This document shows, one piece after another, positions 1 through 7,555 of a DNA stretch of 43,504 bases (position 1 is the first letter of the stretch; each line of letters starts with the position of its first letter). Position numbers and translations under genes: made by a program. This DNA is from Candidatus Methylomirabilota bacterium (GTDB taxonomy: Bacteria; Methylomirabilota; Methylomirabilia; Rokubacteriales; CSP1-6), in contig DASTYT010000119.1 in assembly GCA_035764725.1 (NCBI GenBank), forward strand, positions 1 to 43,504. Reading direction: 5' to 3'. The notes below the pieces were generated by a model. It worked only from the letters and a program-made list of their open reading frames with translations, was not told where the DNA came from and did not search any database.

Positions 1-1042
1 GGCGCTCGCCGTCTGGATCGCCGTGCGCGCGACCGCGGGCTCGGCGGGCCGCGCTCCGGTGGAGTCGAGCGCCGCCGCGGCCTCCGCCCGCGCCGGGATC
101 GCACGGTGAGCTCGCCCGCCTCCCCGCGCCCGCCCGCCACACCCCGGTGCGCAGGGTCAGCCACACGAGGAGGCCCCACAAGGCATAACCGCCCGCGGCG
201 TGGGCGGCCCGCACCGGCACGGGCAGACGCATCAGGACCGCGGCCACGCCCAGCGCCACCTGCAGCACCGCGACGGCGCCGAGCGCCGCGCCCACGCCGG
301 CGAGCGGCGTACGCCGGCTGGCCATCGCCACGTGCAGGAAGAGACCGAGCAGCAGCACGCCCAGCCAGCGATGCACCCAGTGGATGAGCGGCGGCCCGGC
401 GCCGGGCAGCACGTCGCCGCTGCAGAGGGGAAAGTCCGGGCAGGCGAGGCCCGCGCCGCTGTGGCGCACGTAGCCGCCGAGGGCGACCTGGACGAGGAGC
501 ACGGGCAGCCCCACTCGGGCCAATCGGGCCAGGGCAGTGGCTTGGCGAGGTGCAGCCGAAGGCGAGCCGAGCGGATCAGTGGCTTGGCGAGGTGCAGCCG
601 AAGGCGAGCCGAGCGGATCAGTGATTCCGCCCGCCGCAATCGTGAGAAGGCCCGCCATGATCGTCAGCGCGGTGAGGAGATGTACCGTGCTCACCGGCGC
701 GGACAGGCCGAGCTTCACGGTGATCCCGCCGAGGACGATCTGCACGGCGAGCAGGGCGAGGAGGGTGAGGGCCACGCGGCGGAGCAGGCGCGATTCCGCC
801 CGGCGCAGCGTGACGACCGCCGTCGCGACCAGGAGGGCGGAGAAGAGCGGGACGCCGAGGCGATGGCGGAACTCGATCCAGATCTCGGTGCCGCCCGGCG
901 GGATGAAGCGGCCGTGGCAGAGCGGCCAGTCGGGGCAGCCGAGACCCGAGCCGGTAGCGCTCACCACGTTGCCGAGCATCATCACCAGCGCCAGCGCCGC
1001 GAGGGCGAGCCAGGCGAGACGGCGAGGCGCGCTACCGGCCAT
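1..1042 (-). CDS. ctaA: Heme A synthase, COX15/CtaA family (3' end cut by window edge)
   Basis: Converts heme O to heme A in the membrane for the oxidase encoded upstream. The ATG overlaps the end of the ctaG-like gene by 11 bases. Family marks seen: N-terminal transmembrane helix, then GSGLGCPDWPLCHG, and in the second half GAGLACPDFPLCSG, the paired cysteine loops of the two pseudo-repeats. Four heme-ligand histidines are recognisable (EFRHRLG, TVHLL, HWVHRW, RAAHAAGG). Odd feature: a tandem 14-residue insert (DPLGSPSAAPRQAT twice) in the loop between the two halves, encoded by a 42-base direct repeat. No stop codon is reached. Over the last ~105 bases this frame becomes Arg/Gly/Pro-rich with poor third-position GC, while the +1 frame looks more coding-like, so the extreme C-terminus or a start of the next gene cannot be resolved. 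Confidence 0.88.
   Translation of the reverse strand, partial: MAGSAPRRLAWLALAALALVMMLGNVVSATGSGLGCPDWPLCHGRFIPPGGTEIWIEFRHRLGVPLFSALLVATAVVTLRRAESRLLRRVALTLLALLAVQIVLGGITVKLGLSAPVSTVHLLTALTIMAGLLTIAAGGITDPLGSPSAAPRQATDPLGSPSAAPRQATALARLARVGLPVLLVQVALGGYVRHSGAGLACPDFPLCSGDVLPGAGPPLIHWVHRWLGVLLLGLFLHVAMASRRTPLAGVGAALGAVAVLQVALGVAAVLMRLPVPVRAAHAAGGYALWGLLVWLTLRTGVWRAGAGRRASSPCDPGAGGGRGGARLHRSAARRARGRAHGDPDGER
536..623. repeat. 42-bp tandem direct repeat, two full copies, inside ctaA
   Basis: Two identical 42-base units at 536-577 and 578-619, followed by the first 4 bases of a third. The unit is a multiple of 3, so the ctaA frame stays open and gains 2 x 14 residues. It falls in the loop between the two four-helix halves. 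Part of the unit (GCGAGCCGAGCGGA) resembles GCGAGGCGAGCGGA in the short intergenic gap near 13573, which hints at a dispersed element, but one near-match is weak evidence. Confidence 0.95.
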
Positions 1043-1922
1043 GCGGGGCATTGGGCGCGACCTTGGACCCCGCCTCCACGGGGTGCACCGCGACGTCGTC
1101 GCCTCCCGCTGCCTGCCAGCGGAAGAAGACGACGGTGAGGGCCAGGAGGAAGATGAGGCCTCCCGGAACCCACATGATGAGGCCGCCCAGGTGCTGGTCC
1201 GCCCGCGGCGTCAGGGCCTCGATCACGCGCGGCGCCCGGGAATAGTACGGATAGAGGATGCCGTCGGCCATGCTGATGAAGATCGACACCACCACCATCG
1301 GCAGGCCGACCACGAACATGTACAGCATCTGCACGGGGTAGGGCGCGCGCGGCAGCTCGGGCAGCGGCGAGAGCAGCGGCCACCAGAGAATCACCGAGGC
1401 GGCCATGATCATGAGGTGCTCGACGATGTGGACCGGGTGCTGCTCCATCGCCAGGTTGTAGAGGGGCGGCAAGTGCCACGCCACCAGCACGAGGTTGAAG
1501 GTGGCGAAGGCCCCCGAGGGCCGGGTGAGCCGGCGCCCCAGGGCGAGCACACCCGGTCGCCGCACGAGCGGGCGCACCATCCAGCCCGGCACCCCGTGCA
1601 GGAGCAACGGCGGCATGGCGAAGGCCAGCATCATGTGCTGGATCATGTGCGCGCTGAAGAGGTAGTAGTCCGAGAGATCGTGAATGGGCCCGGTGAGGGC
1701 CACGAAGAGCACGACGAGGGCGCCAGCGAACGCCACGGCCTGATGCGGGGCCAGCCGCGCGTCGGGATCGAGCCGTCGGCGGTAGAGCACGGCGCCCGCA
1801 TACGCGGCGCCGAGCACCGCCAGGCCCGCGACCACCGTGGGGTCGGCGTTCCAGGCGGTCCAGTCGAATCCCCCGGGCGGGAGGGGCGGTGGCCCGCCCG
1901 GCCCGGGCACTCCATGCGCCAT
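1032..1922 (-). CDS. ctaG: Cytochrome c oxidase assembly protein, caa3-type CtaG family
   Basis: A 296-residue polytopic membrane protein of the caa3 CtaG family, whose members are needed to assemble active caa3 oxidase, probably in copper delivery. Family-type histidine-rich helices are visible: FSAHMIQHMMLAFAMPPLLL, AWHLPPLYN, and PVHIVEHLMIMAASVILWWP. The N-terminus carries a short Pro/Gly-rich leader before the first helix. The start lies 1 base after the stop of the subunit IV gene, and the 3' end overlaps ctaA, so translation is probably coupled. It is unrelated to the Cox11-type proteins that share the CtaG name. The family assignment is secure; the copper role comes from family knowledge. 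Confidence 0.9.
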   Translation of the reverse strand: MAHGVPGPGGPPPLPPGGFDWTAWNADPTVVAGLAVLGAAYAGAVLYRRRLDPDARLAPHQAVAFAGALVVLFVALTGPIHDLSDYYLFSAHMIQHMMLAFAMPPLLLHGVPGWMVRPLVRRPGVLALGRRLTRPSGAFATFNLVLVAWHLPPLYNLAMEQHPVHIVEHLMIMAASVILWWPLLSPLPELPRAPYPVQMLYMFVVGLPMVVVSIFISMADGILYPYYSRAPRVIEALTPRADQHLGGLIMWVPGGLIFLLALTVVFFRWQAAGGDDVAVHPVEAGSKVAPNAPHGR

Positions 1923-1923
1923 G

Positions 1924-2286
1924 CTAGTGCGGGCGCGGGAGCAGGATGAAGGCGCTGAACAGCGCCATGAGGGCGAGGATGATGCAGATCGCGATGAAGA
2001 GCGGCCCGATGAAGAAACTCCGCATGATGTTGTGGTCGTACTTCAGGTGCATGAAGAAGCCCACCACGAGCGCGAACTTGATCGCGGACATGACGAGAAG
2101 GGACGTGACGAGGAGGGCATTGGGGATGCCCGGCACGTAGAGCGTGGCGACCTCCATGGCGGTGATGATCGCGAGGACGGCCGCGACCACGATGTAGGTC
2201 TTGACGGTGGCGTGCCCCCCGCCTCCGTGGGTCTCGGCGTGGCCGCCGTGGCTTCCGGGCGCGGCGGCGGCATGCGTGTCGGCCAT
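1924..2286 (-). CDS. ctaF: Cytochrome c oxidase subunit IV, caa3/bo-type small subunit
   Basis: A 120-residue protein with a His/Gly-rich N-terminus followed by three hydrophobic helices. The stretch MSAIKFALVVGFFMHLKYD is typical of prokaryotic COX4/CyoD-type subunits. In the complex it packs against subunits I and III and helps stability rather than catalysis. It starts 10 bases after the subunit III gene and is followed after 1 base by ctaG, placing it firmly in the oxidase operon. Confidence 0.9.
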   Translation of the reverse strand: MADTHAAAAPGSHGGHAETHGGGGHATVKTYIVVAAVLAIITAMEVATLYVPGIPNALLVTSLLVMSAIKFALVVGFFMHLKYDHNIMRSFFIGPLFIAICIILALMALFSAFILLPRPH

Positions 2287-2296
2287 GTCGGCGCTC

Positions 2297-2899
2297 CTAC
2301 GGGATGAGGTAGACGATGGTGAAGATCGCGACCCAGACGATGTCGACGAAGTGCCAGTACAGGCCCGCGATCTCGACCTTGGTGTAGTCCCGCGCGTCGA
2401 GCCGCCGCCGCTTGAGCTGCCACCAGAGGGCCATGAGCCAGATCACGCCGCCGCTGACGTGGGCGCCGTGGAATCCGGTGAGGGTGAAGAAGCTCGACCC
2501 GAAGAGATTGGTGCCGAGGGTGAGCCCGTCGTGGAGGGCGAACGTGGCGAACTCGTACACCTGGTTCCCCACGAAGTGCGCGCCGAGGAGCGCGGTGGCG
2601 AACAGCCAGCGGCCCGCCCACTTGAGATCGTTCTTCTGGAGCGCGGCGAGGGCCAGCACCATGGTGAGCGAGGAGGCGAGCAGCACCGCCGCGCTCTCCG
2701 AGGTGAGGGGGATGTTGAAGACGTCGTGCGGGCCGGGCCCGGCGAGGCTCTTGCCCTTGTAGGCCAGATAGGTCCCGATCAGGGACCCGAAGAACATGCA
2801 GTCCGAGCCCAGGAAGATCCACATGCCGACCTTGCGATTGTCCAGGCCGGTGGTGCCGATGTTCGGGTCGTGATGCGCGTGGGCATGCGCGTCGGCCAC
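2297..2899 (-). CDS. ctaE: Cytochrome c oxidase subunit III
   Basis: A 200-residue subunit III with five predicted transmembrane helices, the short form usual in caa3 oxidases. Conserved COX3 features include the early KVGMWIFLGSDCMFFGSLI segment and FFTLTGFHGAHVSGGVIWL, with a final helix HFVDIVWVAIFTIVYLIP. The N-terminus is His-rich (ADAHAHAHHD). It uses a GTG start that overlaps the subunit I stop by one base (TAGTG). It forms part of the oxidase core and supports proton uptake and stability of the complex. Confidence 0.93.
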   Translation of the reverse strand: MADAHAHAHHDPNIGTTGLDNRKVGMWIFLGSDCMFFGSLIGTYLAYKGKSLAGPGPHDVFNIPLTSESAAVLLASSLTMVLALAALQKNDLKWAGRWLFATALLGAHFVGNQVYEFATFALHDGLTLGTNLFGSSFFTLTGFHGAHVSGGVIWLMALWWQLKRRRLDARDYTKVEIAGLYWHFVDIVWVAIFTIVYLIP

Positions 2900-4755
2900 T
2901 AGTGCGCCTCCTGGGCGGGGCGATGGTACTCGAGCGCGAACTTGAACATGCAGTAGAGCGTGAGCAGACCGCCGACGACCAATTGGACGTAGCTGATCAG
3001 GAGACCCGAGAGCATGACGGTGAGCGCCAGCGCGAGGAGAATGGGCCAGTAGGACGGCGGCGGCATGTGGATGGCCGCGATGTCCTTGGCGGTGGGGGGC
3101 GCCGGCTTGGGCGTGGGAGCGCCCCCGTGCCCATCCCCGTGCTTCTGCAGCCAGAGCTCGTCACGGCCATGCACCGTCGGAATGGTGGCGAAGTTGTAGA
3201 CGGGCGGCGGCGAGGGGATGGCCCACTCGAGCGTGCGGGCATCCCACGGGTCCGGGCCGGCGACGGGGCCGGAGCGGCGCGTCTTGATGACGTTGATGAT
3301 GAACACGAGGATCGAGAGCGCGATGGTGAAGGCGCCGATGGTGGAGATGAGGTTCCAGAACCCCCAGTTGAGGTCGGCGGCGTAGGTGTAGATCCGCCGC
3401 GGCATCCCGATGAGGCCGAGATAGTGCTGGGGGAAGAAGGCCATGTTGAAGCCGATCATCATGAGCCAGAAGTGGATCTTGCCGAGCTTCTCGTCCAGGA
3501 GTCGCCCGGTCATCTTCGGCCACCAGTAGTAGAAGCCGGAGAAAATGCCGAAGATCGAGCCGCCGAACAGCACGTAGTGGAAGTGCGCCACCACGAAGTA
3601 GGAGTCGGTCTGCTGCAGGTCCACCGGCGGGGAAGCGTGCATGACGCCGCTGAGCCCGCCCATCGTGAACATGGCGATGAAGCCCAGGGAGAAGAGGAGC
3701 GCGCTCGTGAAGCGGATGGTGCCGCCCCAGAGCGTGCTGATCCAGTTGAGGATCTTCACCCCGGTGGGCACCGCGATCAGCATGGTGGCGATGGAGAAGG
3801 CGGAGTCGGCGACCGGCCCCATACCCACCGAGAACATGTGGTGGGACCACACCCCGAAGCCGAAGAAGCCGATCATGATCCCGGAGTAGATGACCACCGG
3901 CGCGCCGAAGAGCGGCTTGCGCGCGAAGGTCGGGAGCACCTCGGAGACGATGCCCATGGCGGGCAGGATGAGGATGTAGACCTCGGGGTGGCCGAAGATC
4001 CAGAAGAGGTGCTGCCACAGGAGCGGGTCGGCCCCGGCGGCGGGCGCGTAGAAGAGGGTGCCGAAGAAGCGGTCGAACATCAGGAGGATCAGCGCCACCG
4101 TGATGGCGGGGAACGCCAGCACCACCAGGAACTGCACGACCAGCGACATCCAGACGAACACCGGCATGCGCATGAGGGTCATGCCCGGCGCGCGCATGTT
4201 GATGATGGTCACGATGAAGTTGAAGCCGGCGAGCATCGACGCGATGCCGAGGATCTGTAGGCCCAGCATCCAGAAGTCGATGTGGTGGCCGGGCGAGAAC
4301 TGCCGCGTGGTGAGGGTGGCGTAGCCGAACCAGCCGCCGTCGGGGGCCGATCCGAAGAGGAAGCTCGAATTGATGAAGAGGCCGCCGGACAGGAAGATCC
4401 AGTACGAGAGCGCGTTGAGCCGCGGGAAGGCCACGTCACGCGCCCCGATCTGGAGCGGGAGCATGTAATTGAAGAACGCGGCGCTGAGCGGCATGATCGC
4501 GAGGAACACCATGGTGGTGCCGTGCATGGTGAACAGCTCGTTGAAGGTCTGCGCGCTCACGAGGTCGTTGTCGGGACGGGCGAGCTGGGCGCGCATGATC
4601 AGCGCCTCGATCCCGCCCATCAGGAAGAAGAGGAACGCGGTGACGCCGTAGAGGATCCCGATCCGCTTGTGGTCGACGGTCGTGATCCAGGACCAGACGC
4701 CCGTGGTGGCCGTCTTGGCCTTCGCGCCGGGCATGAACGCCGCCTGTGTCGCCAT
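2899..4755 (-). CDS. ctaD: Cytochrome c oxidase subunit I (heme-copper oxidase, A-type)
   Basis: The 618-residue catalytic subunit that reduces O2 to water and pumps protons. Ligands visible: H78 for the low-spin heme (MHGTTMVF); H256 with Y260 in GHPEVY, the CuB histidine and its cross-linked tyrosine; H305/H306 (SHHMF) for CuB; and H391/H393 (AHFHYV) for the two hemes. It is longer than a 12-helix subunit because a C-terminal extension after residue ~510 carries two extra hydrophobic segments, as in many caa3 enzymes. A GAGGAG ribosome site precedes the ATG, which lies 9 bases after the subunit II stop. All canonical ligands are intact, so it should be functional. Confidence 0.97.
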   Translation of the reverse strand: MATQAAFMPGAKAKTATTGVWSWITTVDHKRIGILYGVTAFLFFLMGGIEALIMRAQLARPDNDLVSAQTFNELFTMHGTTMVFLAIMPLSAAFFNYMLPLQIGARDVAFPRLNALSYWIFLSGGLFINSSFLFGSAPDGGWFGYATLTTRQFSPGHHIDFWMLGLQILGIASMLAGFNFIVTIINMRAPGMTLMRMPVFVWMSLVVQFLVVLAFPAITVALILLMFDRFFGTLFYAPAAGADPLLWQHLFWIFGHPEVYILILPAMGIVSEVLPTFARKPLFGAPVVIYSGIMIGFFGFGVWSHHMFSVGMGPVADSAFSIATMLIAVPTGVKILNWISTLWGGTIRFTSALLFSLGFIAMFTMGGLSGVMHASPPVDLQQTDSYFVVAHFHYVLFGGSIFGIFSGFYYWWPKMTGRLLDEKLGKIHFWLMMIGFNMAFFPQHYLGLIGMPRRIYTYAADLNWGFWNLISTIGAFTIALSILVFIINVIKTRRSGPVAGPDPWDARTLEWAIPSPPPVYNFATIPTVHGRDELWLQKHGDGHGGAPTPKPAPPTAKDIAAIHMPPPSYWPILLALALTVMLSGLLISYVQLVVGGLLTLYCMFKFALEYHRPAQEAH

Positions 4756-4764
4756 GGGGCTCCT

Positions 4765-5784
4765 CTACTTGAGGCTCTGGAGGTAGGCGGTGACCGCCTT
4801 GATCTGCTCGTCACGCAGCCCCAGGGTGGGCATGAGCGCTCCGGGCTTCACGTGCGCCGGGTTCTCGATCCACCGCGCGATGTTCTCCGGTGTGTTCTTC
4901 ATGATCCCGGCGGCCATCGTGGTGCGGCTGCCGAAGTGGGTGAGGTTCGGCCCGAGCACGCCGGCGGACACGCCGTCGATGGTGTGGCAGCCCACGCACG
5001 CGGACTGGCTGAACACTTCCTTGCCCTTGACCGCGAGGTCATCCTTCGGCTCCACCGGCGCCGCCTGCTGCGCGGCCACCCACTTCTCCCATCCCGCCTT
5101 GTCGTGCACGAAGACCCGGAAGCGCATGTTGGCGTGCGACATCCCGCAGTACTCGGCGCACTGGCCGAGGTACTCGCCGGGGACCTCGGGGGTGAGGATG
5201 ATGCGGTTGACCCGCGCCGGCACCACGTCGCGCTTGCCGCCGAGCTGCGGCACCCAGAACGAGTGGATGACGTCGGGCCCGTGGAGATAGAAGGCGACGG
5301 TCTGACCGACGGGCAAATGCAGCTCGTTCGCGGTGTGGATCTTGAGGGTGGGGTACTGGAAGTCCCACCACCACTGCTTCCCCGTGACGTCCACGTGGAG
5401 CGTGGTCGCGGCGGGCGCCTCCTGCGTCTTGAAGATGACCCGGATGGTGGGGATGCCAATGATCACGAGAATGGCCGCGAAGGCCACCGTCCACGAGATC
5501 TCGAGAGGCGTGTGGCCGTGCGTCTGCTTGGGAATGGCCGCGCCCGGCCGGTCGCGGTAGCGGAAGCACACGTAGAGGAGTACCCCCTCCACCGCGATGA
5601 AGATCACCAGCGTGGTCCACGAGATCAGCATGAAGATCTCGTGGGTCATCTTGCCGAAATCGGACTTCGGCTGCACCGTGCTCATCGGGGTGTCCCACTC
5701 CCAGCCGACGAGGCCACAGCCCGCGCCGAGGACGACCACGGCGAGGAGGAGCAGGGAGGCGGTGACGCGCGCGCGCTTGGTCAT
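4765..5784 (-). CDS. ctaC: Cytochrome c oxidase subunit II with fused cytochrome c domain
   Basis: A 339-residue electron-entry subunit of a caa3 oxidase. Order: hydrophobic N-terminal signal or lipoprotein-like segment with Cys23 (LGAGC, an imperfect lipobox), two transmembrane helices (~50-75 and ~97-115), the CuA cupredoxin domain, then a class I cytochrome c domain. CuA ligands are H174 (DVIHSFWVP), C209, E211, C213, H217 and M220 (CAEYCGMSHANM). The c-type heme site is CVGCH at 263-267 with distal M318 (LMPTLG). The ATG at 5784 is chosen because GGGAGA sits just upstream and the signal segment follows. The frame stays open far upstream into the amidohydrolase gene, but that extension is antisense-like and not part of the protein. 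Confidence 0.96.
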   Translation of the reverse strand: MTKRARVTASLLLLAVVVLGAGCGLVGWEWDTPMSTVQPKSDFGKMTHEIFMLISWTTLVIFIAVEGVLLYVCFRYRDRPGAAIPKQTHGHTPLEISWTVAFAAILVIIGIPTIRVIFKTQEAPAATTLHVDVTGKQWWWDFQYPTLKIHTANELHLPVGQTVAFYLHGPDVIHSFWVPQLGGKRDVVPARVNRIILTPEVPGEYLGQCAEYCGMSHANMRFRVFVHDKAGWEKWVAAQQAAPVEPKDDLAVKGKEVFSQSACVGCHTIDGVSAGVLGPNLTHFGSRTTMAAGIMKNTPENIARWIENPAHVKPGALMPTLGLRDEQIKAVTAYLQSLK

Positions 5785-5792
5785 GTTCTCCC

Positions 5793-6074
5793 TTAGCGAG
5801 TGGGGTCCACGGGCGCCGTCGCCGCCGTGGTGGTGTTCACGACCGAGGAGGCCACCGCGGGCCGCCCGAGGTCGAAGACCGCCACCCAGCTGCGGGCGGC
5901 GAGGAAGAGGACGAGTACGACCGGAATGGCGCTCCACAGGACCTCGGTGGCGCGGCGTCGCCGCCCGGGCGACAGCGCGCGGCGGGAGCGGAGGACGAAG
6001 ACGAGGGCGCCGGCCTGGAAGGCGAGAAACATGGTCAGCGCGAGCGCCAGCAACAGGTGCACTATCGTGGACAC
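5793..6074 (-). CDS. Small two-helix membrane protein resembling the COX2 transmembrane hairpin
   Basis: A 93-residue protein leading the oxidase operon, ending 8 bases before the subunit II gene. It consists of helix 1 (~5-27), a basic loop (RSRRALSPGRRRR), helix 2 (~45-63) and a Thr/Ala-rich tail. The segment ATEVLWSAIPVVLVLFLAARSW resembles the second helix of subunit II, but no CuA or heme domain follows. The GTG start at 6074 is preferred because GAGG lies 5 bases upstream and because a longer ATG version would begin upstream of the predicted transcription start. It may be an accessory subunit or a vestigial subunit II hairpin; function unknown. Confidence 0.7.
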   Translation of the reverse strand: MSTIVHLLLALALTMFLAFQAGALVFVLRSRRALSPGRRRRATEVLWSAIPVVLVLFLAARSWVAVFDLGRPAVASSVVNTTTAATAPVDPTR

Positions 6075-6112
6075 AACATCCTCGTTGAAGAGGGTTTCCT
6101 CGTTTCCGCCGG

Positions 6113-6141
6113 AGTGTACTCGATGGCTCCGGCAATGCCAA
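6113..6141 (-). promoter_or_regulatory. Candidate sigma-70 promoter of the cytochrome oxidase operon
   Basis: On the minus strand, -35 TTGGCA (6141-6136), a 17-base spacer and -10 TACACT (6118-6113). Transcription would start near 6106, about 30 bases before the GTG at 6074. It sits in the 126-base gap after the amidohydrolase gene, the only gap upstream of the tightly packed oxidase genes. Called by pattern only. Confidence 0.5.
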
Positions 6142-6200
6142 GTGGAATCTTTCACATGGCGCCGGAACGGCGCTCAGAACGACCACTCGGGGCGGCCGGC

Positions 6201-7430
6201 TCAGCCGGCGAGCTGGAGCAGGGTACGGAGCAGCACGTTCCCGCCGCGCTCGATCGCCCTCCAGTCGCTGGTCTCGTCGGGGCGATGGCTGCGCCCACCG
6301 CGCGAGGGGATGAAGAGCATGCCCGAGTCGGTGACCGACGCGAGGTTCTGCGCGTCGTGTCCGGCGCCAGAGGGCATCCGCCGGTACGCGAGCCCCAGCT
6401 CGCCGCACGCCGCCTCCACCGCCCGCATCACGCGGGGTGAGCAGCGGACGGGCTGGCTCTGCGAGATCGTCTCCACCTTCACCCGCAGGCCGCGACGCTT
6501 GCCCACCGCCCGCGCGAGGGCGCGGCACTGCTCGTCGAGGCGGGCGAGGATGCGCGCGTCGAGCGAGCGCATCTCGTGGAGCAGGGTGGCGCGCGCGGGG
6601 ACGATGTTGGACACGCCGGGCGCGATCTCGATGCGGCCGAAGTTTGTCACGCTCTTGCCGGCGCCGCGCTTGACCACCAGCTCGCGCGCGGCGAGCGCGT
6701 ACTCCGCGGCGCCCAGGAAGGCGTCCTTGCGCCATGCCATCGGCGTGGTACCCGCATGGTCCGCCTGGCCGACGAAGGTCACCCACGCCCGGCGATTGCC
6801 CACGATGCCCTGCACCGAGCCGATGGGGATGCGTGCCACTTCCAGGTGCGGGCCCTGCTCGATGTGCAGCTCGACGTACGCCTCGAGGGTCTTGGGATCG
6901 CACTTGGCCTTGGGCGCCTCGAGCGGGTCGAAGCCCGCGCGGCTCATCGCTTCGACCAAGGGCTCGCCATCCGCGGCTCGGAAATGGGGGATCTGGCGCG
7001 CGTCGATCTTGCCCGTGAAGGCCCGCGACCCGAACAGCCCCGCGTAGCGGCCCTCCTCGTCGCTCCACGCCACCATGGTGAGCGGCCGGCGCGTCCGCGT
7101 GCCGGCCTCGCGCAGGGTCTGCAGGCACTCGAGCCCGGCCATCACCCCGAGGGCGCCGTCCAGGGAGCCGCCCTGGGGCACGGTGTCGATATGCGAGCCC
7201 GTCATGACGGTGGGGCCGCCCTCTCCGAGCTTCCCGAAGGTGTTCCCGGCCTCGTCGACCCAGGTCGTGAGCCCGGCCTCCTTCATCCGCGCCAGCAGCC
7301 AGGCCCGCGCTTCCTCGTGGGCCGGACTCCAGCAGGAGCGGGTGATGCCCTGGCCGTCAGAATTGCGGCCGAACCGGGACAGCGTCTCGAGGTTCGCGCG
7401 CAGGCGGGGCAGGGAGATGGCGGGCGCCAT
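6201..7430 (-). CDS. M20-family Zn-dependent amidohydrolase (N-carbamoyl-L-amino acid hydrolase / allantoate amidohydrolase type)
   Basis: A 409-residue cytosolic dinuclear-metal hydrolase of the hydantoinase/carbamoylase branch of peptidase family M20. Metal and catalytic motifs: TGSHIDTVPQGGSLDGALG, WSDEEGRYAGLFGSRAFTG, ELHIEQGPHLE, and SGAGHDAQNLA near the C-terminus. The lid-domain motif GQADHAGTTPM is also present. These enzymes hydrolyse N-carbamoyl amino acids, allantoate or ureidoglycine-like substrates; the sequence alone does not pick one, and no hydantoinase or allantoinase gene lies next to it. The ATG at 7430 starts MAPAISLPRLR; no ribosome site precedes it, and a -10-like TATACT lies only 11 bases upstream, suggesting a nearly leaderless mRNA. 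Confidence 0.9.
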   Translation of the reverse strand: MAPAISLPRLRANLETLSRFGRNSDGQGITRSCWSPAHEEARAWLLARMKEAGLTTWVDEAGNTFGKLGEGGPTVMTGSHIDTVPQGGSLDGALGVMAGLECLQTLREAGTRTRRPLTMVAWSDEEGRYAGLFGSRAFTGKIDARQIPHFRAADGEPLVEAMSRAGFDPLEAPKAKCDPKTLEAYVELHIEQGPHLEVARIPIGSVQGIVGNRRAWVTFVGQADHAGTTPMAWRKDAFLGAAEYALAARELVVKRGAGKSVTNFGRIEIAPGVSNIVPARATLLHEMRSLDARILARLDEQCRALARAVGKRRGLRVKVETISQSQPVRCSPRVMRAVEAACGELGLAYRRMPSGAGHDAQNLASVTDSGMLFIPSRGGRSHRPDETSDWRAIERGGNVLLRTLLQLAG

Positions 7431-7440
7431 GGCAGCGGAA

Positions 7441-7469
7441 AGTATACAAGAGGCCGACCGTCTTGACAC
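7441..7469 (-). promoter_or_regulatory. Candidate promoter of the M20 amidohydrolase, back-to-back with the acyl-CoA dehydrogenase promoter
   Basis: Minus-strand -10 TATACT (7446-7441) with a weak -35 GTGTCA (7469-7464) at 17 bases. The predicted start near 7434 leaves only a few bases before the ATG at 7430. Its -35 overlaps the -35 of the plus-strand promoter, so the two are likely to compete or be co-regulated. Confidence 0.4.
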
Positions 7470-7492
7470 CGTCTCCGCCGGGCCCGTATGAT
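7463..7492 (+). promoter_or_regulatory. Strong sigma-70-like promoter for the acyl-CoA dehydrogenase operon
   Basis: -35 TTGACA (7463-7468), an 18-base spacer and -10 TATGAT (7487-7492). Predicted start near 7499, with a leader of about 57 bases ending in AGGAGGG (7546-7552) and the ATG at 7556. This is the best consensus promoter seen in the window. Confidence 0.65.
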
Positions 7493-7496
7493 GGCG

Positions 7497-7512
7497 CTGA
7501 ACCGTCGTTCAG
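7497..7512. promoter_or_regulatory. Inverted repeat over the predicted transcription start; likely repressor operator
   Basis: Perfect palindrome CTGAAC-CGTC-GTTCAG with 6-base arms. It lies immediately downstream of the -10 and covers the expected +1, where a bound repressor would block initiation. GAAC-N4-GTTC is the kind of site used by TetR-family regulators of acyl-CoA metabolism, but no TetR gene is present in the window, so the cognate factor is unknown. Confidence 0.5.
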
Positions 7513-7555
7513 TCACGTCTAAGCGCGCCCCAAACCCGCCGAAGCAGGAGGGTGT

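Noticed and set aside
536..623. Short tandem repeat considered as a CRISPR-like array
   Set aside because: The two units are directly adjacent with no spacers, inside a conserved coding gene.
2902..4260. A 452-codon open frame antisense to ctaD
   Set aside because: Low-complexity Glu/His/Arg-rich translation opposite a fully conserved subunit I gene; a shadow frame.
5785..7128. Possible giant fusion of subunit II with an upstream extension (787 codons)
   Set aside because: The upstream part runs in a different frame from, and through, the M20 amidohydrolase gene, has no domain, and the true start has a ribosome site and signal segment.
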